From Flavobacterium sp. (GTDB lineage: Bacteria; Bacteroidota; Bacteroidia; Flavobacteriales; Flavobacteriaceae): a stretch of 61,487 nt of DNA. The translations under genes and the position numbers were made by a program. The stretch covers positions 1 through 61,487 of the forward strand of contig JAQSDU010000006.1 of assembly GCA_029946065.1 (NCBI GenBank), given 5' to 3'. Numbering within the stretch: the first letter of the stretch is position 1; every line of letters begins with the position of its first letter. The notes beneath the pieces were generated by a model that was given only the letters and a program-made list of their open reading frames with translations, did not search any database and was not told the origin of the DNA. Positions 53,461 through 61,487 of the stretch are shown here, in pieces.

Positions 53461-53895
53461 TTAATGGTGGTTGTTTTGTTCTTCGACTAATTCTTTCAAA
53501 CCTTTTAGAATTTTATCCCAACCTTTGTTTGACTTTTTATATCTTTTTTCTGCACCATCATCTTGACCAACATCATCATTTATGGTTAGCGTTGTTATAC
53601 CATTTTCAAAAATTAGCTTGTCGGTAATAATAGAAATGCTTGAAGTTCCTGAATTTTTTATATTGTATTTCAAAAGTTTTAGTGGTGCTATGTCTAAAAT
53701 AACGCCACTCATTTCAAAATTTATGATCAAAAATATTTTTCCTTTAAAAGTTATAGCACTTCCTTTCTTCCAGTTTGAATGGACTTTACATTTAAAAAAA
53801 TATTTTTTTGTTTTTTCAGGATTGGTTAATGCATCCCAAACCTCTTCGGGATTCGCTTTAATTTCTATTTTCTTTTTAACAATGAATTTTTTCAT
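53461..53895 (-). CDS. SRPBCC (AHSA1-type) domain protein
   Basis: 144 residues from the ATG at 53895; a GGGAGGA sequence lies 12 bases upstream and is an uncommonly good Shine-Dalgarno for this organism, so the longer reading to 53949 is rejected. IKANPEEVWDALTNPEKTKKYFF is the AHSA1 start, GSAITFKGKIFLIINFEMSG the middle strands and KSNKGWDKILKGLKELVEE the C-terminal helix. A hydrophobic ligand-binding cavity protein; ligand unknown. Confidence 0.85.
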   Translation of the reverse strand: MKKFIVKKKIEIKANPEEVWDALTNPEKTKKYFFKCKVHSNWKKGSAITFKGKIFLIINFEMSGVILDIAPLKLLKYNIKNSGTSSISIITDKLIFENGITTLTINDDVGQDDGAEKRYKKSNKGWDKILKGLKELVEEQNNHH

Positions 53896-54208
53896 AAGTT
53901 GTCTATCCTCCCTCTTGAGTCCCGCAAAACCCACACTAATGAAAACCAAAATAAAAAGAGGAGCGTCTATAAAAACACTCCTCGCTTTTTTATTGAAGTA
54001 TTGGAATGATACTATCGGATTGCTAACTTTCCTAGTCCGCTTCGATTAAAATTCTTTTTCATAGCAATTCGTAATTTGAAGCAGTTGGTAGTAAATTTAT
54101 TTCCGCAAATAGCATTCACAATATTTATTTTACTAATATCCATACAAAATTGGAGAAATTTATGGAATTGATTCTTACAACATTTCGTGAATTCCTTACA
54201 TAATATAG
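53896..54208. other. 313-base gap with a bidirectional terminator and a very short frame
   Basis: The gap holds the SRPBCC Shine-Dalgarno, the hairpin at 53957-53982, and on the minus strand a 16-codon frame (54061 down to 54011, MKKNFNRSGLGKLAIR). Nothing else supported. Confidence 0.5.
53957..53987. terminator. Bidirectional intrinsic terminator
   Basis: Stem GAGGAGCG / CACTCCTC (one G-U) with T-runs on both strands. It follows the short frame or the response-regulator gene on the minus strand. Confidence 0.75.
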
Positions 54209-54616
54209 TTAACTCTTGTTAATCTGAATAACCTTTTTGATCATTTCCTTGATTTTTTCCATTTCATGTGGCTTGTTGAAATAGACATCGGCACCAGCGG
54301 CTAAAATTTTATCAATCTGTTCATTAGTATCAAAAGTAGAATATATGGCAATGCAAATCCTATCAAAACGACTGTTGGCTCTTATCTCGTTGAGACAATC
54401 CATTCCGGATTTTCGAGGCATATTCATGTCAAGAAATAAAATATCAGGTATAGATTTACTGCCATCGTTGAGTTCCTGCATCAGCGCAACCCCATCTGGA
54501 ACTAATTTAAGCTTACTTTCAATTAACATTTCTTCCAGTGCAACTGAAAAAAAATGACGGTCATCGATATCATCATCTGCCAAAAAAATATTGACTGGGA
54601 TTTGATTACTATCCAT
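54209..54616 (-). CDS. Single-domain response regulator
   Basis: 135 residues, only a receiver domain. Acidic pocket D14/D15/D16 region (LADDDIDD), phosphoacceptor D63 (ILFLDMNMP), S93 and K115 (YFNKPHEM). Ends after helix 5 with KKVIQINKS. No output domain and no adjacent kinase, so it is a diffusible signal relay, possibly for a hybrid kinase elsewhere. Confidence 0.9.
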   Translation of the reverse strand: MDSNQIPVNIFLADDDIDDRHFFSVALEEMLIESKLKLVPDGVALMQELNDGSKSIPDILFLDMNMPRKSGMDCLNEIRANSRFDRICIAIYSTFDTNEQIDKILAAGADVYFNKPHEMEKIKEMIKKVIQINKS

Positions 54617-54836
54617 TTTTGGATTGAAATTTATAGCTATTTTTATATAACGTAAGATTAAGAAATTTAAAAAAAATAGGTTTATACATACAAACTATAA
54701 TGTTATACAATTAACAGATTTTTAATTATGTAGTACCGTCTCAAATCTAAAATTATCCGCATCTGAAACCTGCAATCGGCACTTCAATTCCCTACAATGC
54801 TATAATTTCACTATTTTTACACACCAACTTAATCAA

Positions 54837-55610
54837 ATGCCAACATTAAGAACTGTAAACGTCACCAGATACATCACACCGCTACGCGAAGGTGGTTCTT
54901 TGCCTGCCCTTGCCGAAGCCGATGACGATTTTAAATATGTACTCAAATTCAAAGGAGCCGGACACGGTGTAAAGGCCCTAATTTCTGAATTGTTAGGCGG
55001 TGAAATTGCCCGTGTACTTGGTTTAAAAACGCCTGAACTTGTATTCGCCAATCTAGATGAAGCTTTTGGGCGAACAGAAGCAGACGAAGAAATTCAGGAT
55101 TTGCTACATGGCAGTCAAGGTTTGAATATCGCCATGCATTTTCTTTCCGGTGCACTCACTTTTGATCCTGTTGTTACTGCCGTAGACGAAAAGCTGGCAT
55201 CGCAAATCGTGTGGTTGGATGCTTTTATCACGAATGTTGACCGTACTTTCCGAAATACCAATATGCTGATGTGGCACAGAGAATTATGGCTCATCGACCA
55301 CGGCGCAGCTTTCTATTTTCATCATGCTTGGACGGATTGGGAAAGCCCCGCCAAAAGTCCGTTTTTGTTGATAAAAGACCATGTTTTGTTGGCGAAAGCT
55401 ACGCAATTAGAGGAAGTAAATACCAACTTTAAATCGATTTTGACAGATAATATCCTCAACGAAATTACAGATTTAATTCCTGACGAATGGCTGCAATGGG
55501 AAGGTAACACACAAACTGCTGGTGAAATCCGAAATACATATCTTCAGTTCCTGATAACCCGCAGGGACCATTCCGAAATATTTCTAAAAGCCGCTCAAGA
55601 TGCACGATAA
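54837..55610 (+). CDS. HipA-like kinase domain protein
   Basis: 257 residues. Begins VTRYITPLREGGSLPALAEAD, contains YVLKFKGAGHGVKALISELLGGEIARVLGL (nucleotide-binding Lys region), FITNVDRTFRNTNML (catalytic-loop-like Asp/Asn) and LWLIDHGAAFYFH (metal-binding Asp of a DxG motif, here DHG). It matches the HipA_2 family, a shorter relative of the toxin HipA. It overlaps the next gene by 11 bases. Confidence 0.82.
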   Translation: MPTLRTVNVTRYITPLREGGSLPALAEADDDFKYVLKFKGAGHGVKALISELLGGEIARVLGLKTPELVFANLDEAFGRTEADEEIQDLLHGSQGLNIAMHFLSGALTFDPVVTAVDEKLASQIVWLDAFITNVDRTFRNTNMLMWHRELWLIDHGAAFYFHHAWTDWESPAKSPFLLIKDHVLLAKATQLEEVNTNFKSILTDNILNEITDLIPDEWLQWEGNTQTAGEIRNTYLQFLITRRDHSEIFLKAAQDAR

Positions 55611-55983
55611 ATATTTATATGAATATGCTATCATCCGTATCGTACCGAAGGTAGAGCGTGAGGAATTCCTGAATGTCGGGATTATTTTGTTTTGCAAAAA
55701 AGCGAAATTCATCAAAACAATTCATACTTTAAATATTGAAAAACTGCAATGCCTTTCGGCTGACACAGATATTACCGAAGTGCTGGAATATCTTAACGCA
55801 TTTTCTAAAATATGCCATGGAGAAAAATCTTGCGGTCCGATTGCGCTTATGGATATTCCTGAGCGTTTCCGTTGGCTAACGGCAGTGAGGAGTTCTGTGT
55901 TGCAAACTTCCAGACCGCATCCTGGGTTTACAGATAATTTGGAAATAAGATTGCAAAAGTTATTTGATGAGTTGGTGGGTTAA
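55600..55983 (+). CDS. DUF3037 family protein
   Basis: 127 residues, with the family start YEYAIIRIVPKVEREEFLNVGIILFC and later SVLQTSRPHPGFTDNL. DUF3037 is regularly paired with HipA_2-type proteins, overlapping as here; the function of the pair is unknown. No antitoxin-like DNA-binding domain is visible. Confidence 0.82.
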   Translation: MHDKYLYEYAIIRIVPKVEREEFLNVGIILFCKKAKFIKTIHTLNIEKLQCLSADTDITEVLEYLNAFSKICHGEKSCGPIALMDIPERFRWLTAVRSSVLQTSRPHPGFTDNLEIRLQKLFDELVG

Positions 55984-56054
55984 TCAAAAAGCATGCAACG
56001 GTTTTCGTTAAATTTCATTAAGCAATGCTTAAAAATTTTTATGGTAAAAAAAAA

Positions 56055-56074
56055 GACCTCCTTTTCAGGAAGCC
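56055..56074 (-). terminator. Intrinsic terminator of the gene at 56109
   Basis: On the minus strand GGCTTCCT / AGGAGGTC with GAAA tetraloop, then at least nine T. Confidence 0.8.
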
Positions 56075-56108
56075 TTTGAATCATCATCATCATCTAACAT
56101 TTAACAAA

Positions 56109-56495
56109 TCAACCTTTTCGTTTGTCGCGCAGTTTTTGTTTGCGTTCATCCTGAATTTCAAGATATGTTTTGTATTGCGGCGCTGTGAGTAAAGTTTTCA
56201 TTTCGGCATTTTTTGCATCAATTATAGATTTTGCAGCCTTTAGTTTACCAATTTTACTGTCATCGCTCGCTTTTACAGCTTTTAGCTTTTCTGCATAACG
56301 CTTTGTAATTTCCTTGAATGGTGCTTTTTGGTCTTCGGTTAGCGCCAATCTGTCCATATTGACTTTTACATTTTCAATAATTTCTTGTTTCTGTTCGTCA
56401 GATAGTTTTTTTTCTTCTTGTACTTGTGCATTCGCAGCAATCGTAAACAAAAAAGCGATGGCGAATGTTAGCATTGTGTTTTTTACATTTTTCAT
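56109..56495 (-). CDS. Small exported Lys-rich helical protein
   Basis: 128 residues. Signal peptide about 1-23 (ending ANAQ). The mature part is a charged helical bundle: LSDEQKQEIIENVKVNMDRLALTEDQKAPFKEITKRYAEKL, AKSIIDAKNAEMKTLLTAPQYKTY and a basic tail. The LTxxQ...F and LTxxQ...Y spacing resembles CpxP/Spy-type periplasmic chaperones, but no LTxxQ pair is exact, so this is tentative. Confidence 0.6.
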   Translation of the reverse strand: MKNVKNTMLTFAIAFLFTIAANAQVQEEKKLSDEQKQEIIENVKVNMDRLALTEDQKAPFKEITKRYAEKLKAVKASDDSKIGKLKAAKSIIDAKNAEMKTLLTAPQYKTYLEIQDERKQKLRDKRKG

Positions 56496-56575
56496 AAGTT
56501 TTTTTTTAGTTGTAATTCCTTTTAAGTGGATGTTATTGCTTTGACTTTACAAAAAGAAAAAGGTTTAATTTCATA

Positions 56576-56608
56576 AAAAAAAGCCACATCTTTCAATGTA
56601 GCTTTTTG
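56576..56608. terminator. Intrinsic terminator
   Basis: AAAAAGC-C-ACAT / ATGT-A-GCTTTTT hairpin with T-run, downstream of the carbonic anhydrase gene on the minus strand. Confidence 0.7.
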
Positions 56609-56627
56609 ACTTTTATAAATTAAAAAA

Positions 56628-57263
56628 TTAAAATTTCAATTGATACACAGCATCCAAATCCTTATCAGAACTCAAATTGACATTCAAGTCGGTTACGAAA
56701 CCAGAATTGAGTCCGTAAGCCCAACCGTGAAGCGTCAATTCCTGTCCACTGCGCCAAGCTGATTGTACGATTGAAGTTTTTGCAAGATCGAAAACCTGTT
56801 CTTTTACATTCAGTTCCACAAATGCATTGAACCGGTCATTCTCGTTAATAATCGAATCGAGATAAACATGGTGCAAACGATAAATGTCTTTTATATGACG
56901 AATCCAGTTGTCAATAATTCCGATAGAATCGTTGCCCATAGCGGCTTTCACACCACCACAACCGTAGTGTCCACAGACGATTACGTGCTTTACCTGCAAC
57001 ACATTTACGGCATAATCAAGTACGCTCAGCATGTTCATATCCGAGTGGATGACCATATTAGCGATATTCCTGTGTACGAACACATCTCCTGGTTTTGCGC
57101 CGATAATCTCATTTGCCGGAACGCGGCTATCAGAACATCCAATCCATAATAATGGTGGTTTCTGTCCTTTGGCGAGATCTTTAAAATATTCTGGGTCTTT
57201 GGATAATGTCTTCTCTACCCATTCTTTATTGTTGTCTAAAATCTTCTTATAAAAATTGTCCAT
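56628..57263 (-). CDS. can: Beta-carbonic anhydrase
   Basis: 211 residues. Zinc ligands C43 (IGCSDSRVP), H99 and C102 (CGHYGCGG) with the D45-R47 dyad intact. Converts CO2 and bicarbonate in the cytoplasm. It lies 91 bases downstream of the SulP transporter gene on the same strand, so bicarbonate taken up or released can be interconverted on the spot. Confidence 0.93.
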   Translation of the reverse strand: MDNFYKKILDNNKEWVEKTLSKDPEYFKDLAKGQKPPLLWIGCSDSRVPANEIIGAKPGDVFVHRNIANMVIHSDMNMLSVLDYAVNVLQVKHVIVCGHYGCGGVKAAMGNDSIGIIDNWIRHIKDIYRLHHVYLDSIINENDRFNAFVELNVKEQVFDLAKTSIVQSAWRSGQELTLHGWAYGLNSGFVTDLNVNLSSDKDLDAVYQLKF

Positions 57264-57354
57264 CTCGTTTTAATTTTGGCTTTAACTGTAATAAATCGCA
57301 TATAAAATTAACCATTTACAGCTAAGCTTTGTTATTTTTATCTTTTTTTTAATA

Positions 57355-59004
57355 TCAGAAAGTTTCGTCGTTAACTTCTCTTTTAACAGTCATCCGTTTG
57401 GCGGCATCGTAATAATGTTCGACACTCACTTTATTACCAACTTCATCGCTATTTTCAAGGCGGTATGCTTTTTTAAAACCTTTCAATTTGACTTTGATAT
57501 TTTCCTCTTTTGCTCTTGTAGCTTTAAATTCTCGTAATAAATCCAAGACATCATGTGCAATATAAACGGTGTCATGTGCATTAATGATCACGCGTGAATT
57601 TTCCGGAATTTCACTTAAAGTAGATTTTATCGCCGCTTTATTCAGGAACGAAACTTCTTGCGCCAAGTCGATATGAATGACATCGCCGTCTTCATATTGT
57701 TCTTTGCGGAAATTGTATGCACGTTTCAAATTGCCTTTCAACACGAAAATAATACTAATGATGATGCCTAATGCCACCCCTTTCAACAAATCTGTAAAAA
57801 CAACTGCAACGAAAGTCGCTATAAATGGAACAAACTGGTACTTTCCTTTTTCCCAAAAATGCTTCACTGTGGATGGTTTTGCGAGTTTATATCCGACCAA
57901 CAATAAAATCGCCGCCAAAGTTGCCAACGGGATTTTGTTCAGAACAAAAGGAATAGAAACCACACTAATCAACAATAGCATTCCGTGGATAATCGTTGAC
58001 ATTTTTGACTTGGCACCGGCGGCATTATTGGCTGAAGTGCGCACCACAACTGATGTCATCGGCAATCCGCCCAATAATGAACTAAGGATGTTTCCTAAAC
58101 CTTGCGCTTTTAATTCGGCATTGGTATCTGTATATCGTTTTTGCGCGTCCATTCTATCGGAGGCTTCAATGCACAGTAAAGTTTCAATGGATGCAACAAC
58201 GGCAATCGTAGCGCCTATAATCCATACTTTTTGATTCGCAAACCCAGAAAAATCAGGTGTTATGATGATGTTCTTGAAATCTTCAACCGTTTTCGGAATG
58301 GGCAATGATACCAAATGTTCTGTTGAAATTGCCAATCCGCTTGAGGTCAACATAAAAATTTCATTGATCAAAATCCCAATGATAACAGCGATTAAAGCCG
58401 CCGGAACGAGTTTTAGTTTTTTAAGAAACGGGATTTTATCCCAGGCAATTAATATTGCTAATGAAATTAAAGTTACAATGATAGAGCCCAATTCGACATG
58501 TTCGAAAATCTTAAACAAGCCAGAAAAACTATTCAATCCATCGCTTTGCACGAAAGCTTCATCGCCTTCAAAATCGCCATCATAGCCGACTGCATGCGGA
58601 ATTTGCTTTAAGATGATAATAACACCAATTCCGGCCAGCATGCCTTCGATTACATTATTAGGAAAATAATTGGAAATGCTTCCCGCCTTTATAAATCCAA
58701 GTAAAAGCTGAATAATACCTGCGATAAAAACTGCAGTAAGAAAGATGTCAAAGGCACCTAATTCTGTGATAGCAGTTAACACAATAGCGGTCAAACCCGC
58801 AGCCGGACCGGAAACACTCAAATGGGATTTGCTAAGGTAACCCACGACGATTCCGCCGATAATTCCGGATATAATTCCGGATAAAGGCGGTGCACCAGAA
58901 GCGAGGGCAATTCCTAAACACAATGGTAGCGCCACCAGAAAAACCACCAAACCGGATGCGAAATCGGATTTGAGGTTGGCAAAAAGATTGATTTTTTTTG
59001 TCAT
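57355..59004 (-). CDS. SulP-family inorganic anion transporter with STAS domain
   Basis: 549 residues. About 12 transmembrane segments; N-terminus ASGLVVFLVALPLCLGIALASGAPPLSGIISGIIGG and the LSVSGPAAGLTAIVL motif of helix 3 are typical of SulP. A STAS-like domain occupies about 430-530. The family imports sulfate or bicarbonate; pairing with beta-carbonic anhydrase suggests bicarbonate. Substrate not proven by sequence. Confidence 0.9.
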   Translation of the reverse strand: MTKKINLFANLKSDFASGLVVFLVALPLCLGIALASGAPPLSGIISGIIGGIVVGYLSKSHLSVSGPAAGLTAIVLTAITELGAFDIFLTAVFIAGIIQLLLGFIKAGSISNYFPNNVIEGMLAGIGVIIILKQIPHAVGYDGDFEGDEAFVQSDGLNSFSGLFKIFEHVELGSIIVTLISLAILIAWDKIPFLKKLKLVPAALIAVIIGILINEIFMLTSSGLAISTEHLVSLPIPKTVEDFKNIIITPDFSGFANQKVWIIGATIAVVASIETLLCIEASDRMDAQKRYTDTNAELKAQGLGNILSSLLGGLPMTSVVVRTSANNAAGAKSKMSTIIHGMLLLISVVSIPFVLNKIPLATLAAILLLVGYKLAKPSTVKHFWEKGKYQFVPFIATFVAVVFTDLLKGVALGIIISIIFVLKGNLKRAYNFRKEQYEDGDVIHIDLAQEVSFLNKAAIKSTLSEIPENSRVIINAHDTVYIAHDVLDLLREFKATRAKEENIKVKLKGFKKAYRLENSDEVGNKVSVEHYYDAAKRMTVKREVNDETF

Positions 59005-59099
59005 GAGAACAGTCTAAAATGGAACACAATAAATTTTGACCGTGCTCGTCATACAAGCCGGATCGATTCCTGAAAAAAGGAATAAAAATTTAAAAAGTG

Positions 59100-59390
59100 T
59101 CACACGTTAGGCGGAGGAGAAAAAATAACCGCAGAGACATTGTCGTGCTTGAGTTGGTTGTCAGAAATAATAAGTGTCGAAGTATTTTCTGGAACTATGG
59201 CAAACTCATAATTGGTGAATTTTAGTTCCGCCTTAACTTCTTTTATTTCTTTGAGGGTTTCCTCCTCATTCATACTGTAAAACGCCGAAACGTCCATTTG
59301 CTTTTTGATGACACTTACAATGGTAGGTGTCGCCAGAAAGAAAACGAACAAGAACAATACTATTTTAACAGCGGTTTTCATAAGCGGCAA
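59100..59390 (-). CDS. Small membrane-anchored protein of unknown function
   Basis: 96 residues. N-terminal hydrophobic segment (VKIVLFLFVFFLATPTIVSVI), then a charged helix (MNEEETLKEIKEVKAELKF) and a tail ending FSPPPNV. Signal anchor. No family recognised. It lies upstream of the SulP gene on the same strand. Confidence 0.55.
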   Translation of the reverse strand: MPLMKTAVKIVLFLFVFFLATPTIVSVIKKQMDVSAFYSMNEEETLKEIKEVKAELKFTNYEFAIVPENTSTLIISDNQLKHDNVSAVIFSPPPNV

Positions 59391-59517
59391 AAATAGGCAG
59401 TAACGACTTTAATAAAAAATCAATTGGGAGAATTTAAAACAATTTTAACACCAGAAAACAAACTTTTAAAGTTGTTTATGATGAAATCCGGAAATTAATA
59501 ACTGTGATTAAAAAAAA

Positions 59518-59997
59518 TCAAACTTCCTCCGTAAGCCAAGCTTTCATCATCCAGACTGTTTTTTCTTGTTCTTTGATAAAATCGCTCATCATTGAATTTG
59601 TACCTTCGTCATTAACATCGCCGGATTGTGCCAAAATTTCGCGTTCAATTTTAAGCAAATCAGCCAACGAATCTATGATTAGCTGAACTGCCAATTCGTC
59701 TTTATGAATGGCTTTTCCTATGCGCAATTGGTTATTGGCGATATAATCTTCAAAAGTATGCAGCGGAATACCTCCTAAAGTCAAAACCCTTTCAGCAATT
59801 TCGTCAATTTTAAGCTGTGCATCTCCATATAATTGTTCAAATTTAATGTGCAAATCAAAAAAACGTTTACCCCGAATATTCCAGTGAAGGCCGCGCAGAT
59901 TTTGGTAATAAACTTGAAAATTAGACAATAATTTATTCAGTGACAATACTAATTGTTCTGATTGTTCGATTGGTAATCCGATGCTATTGGTTTTCAT
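59518..59997 (-). CDS. dps: Dps-family DNA-binding ferritin-like protein
   Basis: 159 residues. Ferroxidase motif LRGLHWNIRGKRFFDLHIKFEQLYGDA with the His, Asp and Glu ligands of the interfacial site, and KIDEIAERVLTLGG. It makes a 12-mer that mineralises iron with hydrogen peroxide and protects DNA. Divergent from oxyR across 99 bases; this layout suggests OxyR control. Confidence 0.93.
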   Translation of the reverse strand: MKTNSIGLPIEQSEQLVLSLNKLLSNFQVYYQNLRGLHWNIRGKRFFDLHIKFEQLYGDAQLKIDEIAERVLTLGGIPLHTFEDYIANNQLRIGKAIHKDELAVQLIIDSLADLLKIEREILAQSGDVNDEGTNSMMSDFIKEQEKTVWMMKAWLTEEV

Positions 59998-60018
59998 AAT
60001 TGTATGGTTTTATTACCA

Positions 60019-60026
60019 CAAATTTA
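60019..60026 (-). promoter_or_regulatory. Candidate dps -7 box (TAAATTTG on the minus strand)
   Basis: TAnnTTTG match 21 bases before the dps ATG. Confidence 0.5.
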
Positions 60027-60044
60027 AAAATTTAAGACACAACT

Positions 60045-60054
60045 AACTATAGTT
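60045..60054. promoter_or_regulatory. 10-bp palindrome in the dps-oxyR gap
   Basis: AACTATAGTT, a perfect palindrome located between the two -7 boxes; a candidate part of an OxyR operator (the E. coli motif is built from ATAG/CTAT half sites). Confidence 0.4.
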
Positions 60055-60069
60055 TTAACTTATTGTTTT

Positions 60070-60077
60070 TATATTTG
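60070..60077 (+). promoter_or_regulatory. Candidate oxyR -7 box (TATATTTG)
   Basis: TAnnTTTG match 19 bases before the oxyR ATG, implying a leader of about 10 bases. Confidence 0.5.
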
Positions 60078-60096
60078 TATCAGAAAAAATGATACT

Positions 60097-61038
60097 ATGA
60101 CCATTACCCAACTCCAATACGTTCTCGCAGTAGCGGAACACAAGAATTTTACAACCGCTGCAAAAAAATCTTTCGTAACGCAGCCAACATTGAGCATGCA
60201 AATCCAGAAAATTGAGGAAGAACTTGGCATCTTGATTTTCGATCGAAGCAAAAAACCAATCCAGTTGACGGATATCGGACAGAAAATCGTCAATCAAGCG
60301 AAGAATATCGTCAATGAATCAGGGCGCATCCAAGACATTGTCGATCAGCAAAAAGGTTTTATCGGAGGCGAATTCAGATTGGGTATTATTCCGACCATCA
60401 TGCCTACGCTTTTGCCGATGTTCCTGAACAACTTCATCAAAAAATACCCAAAAGTAAAGCTGATTATTGAAGAATTGAATACCGACGAAATCATCTTTCG
60501 CCTCAAAAATGGGCATTTAGATGCTGCGATTGCCGCAACACCGCTAGAAGATGAAAAACTAAAGGAAGTTGTTTTGTACTTCGAGCCTTTTGTCGCGTAC
60601 ATTCCTGAAAACCATGCGATGGCCAAGAAAACAGAAATCGAAATAGCAGATTTAAACATTGATGAAATTTTGCTTTTGCAAGACGGACACTGTTTCCGTG
60701 ATGGGATTTTAAACCTTTGCAAAAACAAAGACCTTCATGAAAATGGACATTTTCAAATTCAAAGTGGCAGTTTTGAAACGCTGATTAAATTGGCAGACGA
60801 AGGTTTGGGAACCACACTCCTTCCCTACTTGCATACTTTGGATTTAAAAGAAAAAGACAAAGACAAATTGCACCATTTTAAAGATCCGAAGCCTTCGCGA
60901 GAAGTGAGCCTCGTTTTCCCAAAAACAGAGTTAAAAATCCATATTATCGATGCATTGCGGAATACAATTGCCGGTGTTGTCAAAGGCGCTATTGTTTTTC
61001 AGAACGTGCAAATCGTAAGTCCGTTGTCAAAAAAATGA
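60097..61038 (+). CDS. oxyR: Hydrogen-peroxide sensing LysR regulator OxyR
   Basis: 313 residues. LysR helix-turn-helix in 1-60 (TITQLQYVLAVAEHKNFTTAA). The redox pair C199 and C208 (CFRDGILNLC) falls on the same residue numbers as in E. coli OxyR. Senses peroxide by disulfide formation. Divergent from dps. It is followed by a terminator. Confidence 0.95.
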   Translation: MTITQLQYVLAVAEHKNFTTAAKKSFVTQPTLSMQIQKIEEELGILIFDRSKKPIQLTDIGQKIVNQAKNIVNESGRIQDIVDQQKGFIGGEFRLGIIPTIMPTLLPMFLNNFIKKYPKVKLIIEELNTDEIIFRLKNGHLDAAIAATPLEDEKLKEVVLYFEPFVAYIPENHAMAKKTEIEIADLNIDEILLLQDGHCFRDGILNLCKNKDLHENGHFQIQSGSFETLIKLADEGLGTTLLPYLHTLDLKEKDKDKLHHFKDPKPSREVSLVFPKTELKIHIIDALRNTIAGVVKGAIVFQNVQIVSPLSKK

Positions 61039-61104
61039 TTTAAGATTTCGGAATTTAGAGTTAAGATTAAACTCAAAAATCTAAAATCTGCAATCCAAAA
61101 TAAA

Positions 61105-61130
61105 AAAGGAGCTATTTAGGCTCCTTTAGT
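61105..61130 (+). terminator. Intrinsic terminator of oxyR
   Basis: Stem AAAGGAGC / GCTCCTTT, loop TATTTAG, then a T-rich stretch. Also usable by the convergent gene at 61132. Confidence 0.75.
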
Positions 61131-61131
61131 T

Positions 61132-61329
61132 TTATGTATTCAACAATAATTGACAATGCTTTAATTCTGGCTTTTCCTTTGTAAATTGTAACAGCCATTC
61201 TGTTAGTTGTTCTATTTCGTAAGGCAAAAGTATTTTGAGTGCTTTTTCGAGTTCCTTGCAAAACAGTAGTGGATCGAAACTTACTCTTTCGAGTATGGTT
61301 TTGGTGTAGGTGAACATTGTTTTCTTCAT
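61132..61329 (-). CDS. Small conserved-type flavobacterial protein of unknown function
   Basis: 65 residues, helical, without signal peptide: TKTILERVSFDPLLFCKELEKALKILLP, then YEIEQLTEWLLQF. Small proteins with a similar SFDPxLFxKELxKA start are familiar from other flavobacteria but carry no assigned function. Convergent with oxyR. Confidence 0.6.
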   Translation of the reverse strand: MKKTMFTYTKTILERVSFDPLLFCKELEKALKILLPYEIEQLTEWLLQFTKEKPELKHCQLLLNT

Positions 61330-61432
61330 AGAATAATATTAATCTTTAAGAAATTAGTTTACCAAATTTATAGAATTAATACATCACTTTTACGCAAGGA
61401 GTGTTAAATAAATTCCCATAGTTTTCTTAAAA

Positions 61433-61487
61433 AGTGCCTGAGTGCCTGAGTGCCTGAGTGCCTGAGTGCCTGAGTGCCTGAGTGCCT
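61433..61487. repeat. Tandem 8-bp repeat (AGTGCCTG), reaching the end of the window
   Basis: Six complete units and seven bases of another, perfectly repeated, run off the right edge. The total copy number and the downstream gene are outside the window. Confidence 0.85.

Overview
The window is chromosomal DNA of a Bacteroidota bacterium, almost certainly a flavobacterium. Pointers are the gliding-motility genes gldF and gldG, a secreted protein with a type IX secretion (Por) sorting tail, DUF4294, DUF3347 and DUF6660 proteins, low G+C, scarcity of Shine-Dalgarno sequences, and repeated TAnnTTTG -7 promoter boxes in front of genes. No tRNA, rRNA, CRISPR array or insertion sequence was seen.

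Left chromosomal part (1-19305): a T9SS-exported FG-GAP protein, a DUF4294 protein, an M42 peptidase, an ankyrin protein, purC, a membrane protein, PhoH, a SAM hydrolase, two small proteins, gldF-gldG, dnaN, a membrane-attached MutS relative, a tandem universal stress protein and mnmE.

Integrated element (about 19286-46380, 27.1 kb): it sits in the last codons of mnmE. A 19-bp repeat covering codons for FCIGK and most of the stop lies at both ends, and the distal copy restores an intact mnmE end. The left 6 kb is a core of a helix-turn-helix protein, tyrosine recombinase, unknown protein, excisionase-like protein, zinc-finger protein, DUF3987 ATPase-like protein and a zinc-finger/toprim primase-like protein. 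No relaxase or transfer gene is recognisable. The central 18.4 kb (25.8-44.2 kb) is a one-strand heavy-metal cassette: DUF3347 proteins, a YncE-like lipoprotein, a haem-binding protein, a Cu+-type P-ATPase, a multicopper oxidase with a barrel-like tail, Met/Cys-rich metal binders, a CzcA-TolC fusion, its adaptor and a Zn/Cd-type P-ATPase. A putative nuclease sits in its middle and a Shedu-type (DUF4263) defence nuclease at its right. The cassette is bracketed by a repeat built from ATTGCAAT octamers at offsets 0, +11 and +33 bp (helical phasing): two copies on the left (25573 and 25670), one on the right (44226). This is the most unusual structure in the window.

Right chromosomal part (46381-61487): an RND multidrug efflux operon (outer-membrane factor, pump, adaptor), small unknown genes, an SRPBCC protein, a single-domain response regulator, a HipA-like/DUF3037 pair, beta-carbonic anhydrase next to a SulP anion transporter, divergent dps and oxyR, and an 8-bp tandem repeat running off the end.

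The metal cassette as a whole should take metals from the cytoplasm (P-ATPases) to the periplasm, buffer and oxidise them there, and expel them across the outer membrane (CzcA-TolC plus adaptor). No metal-responsive regulator is encoded in it.
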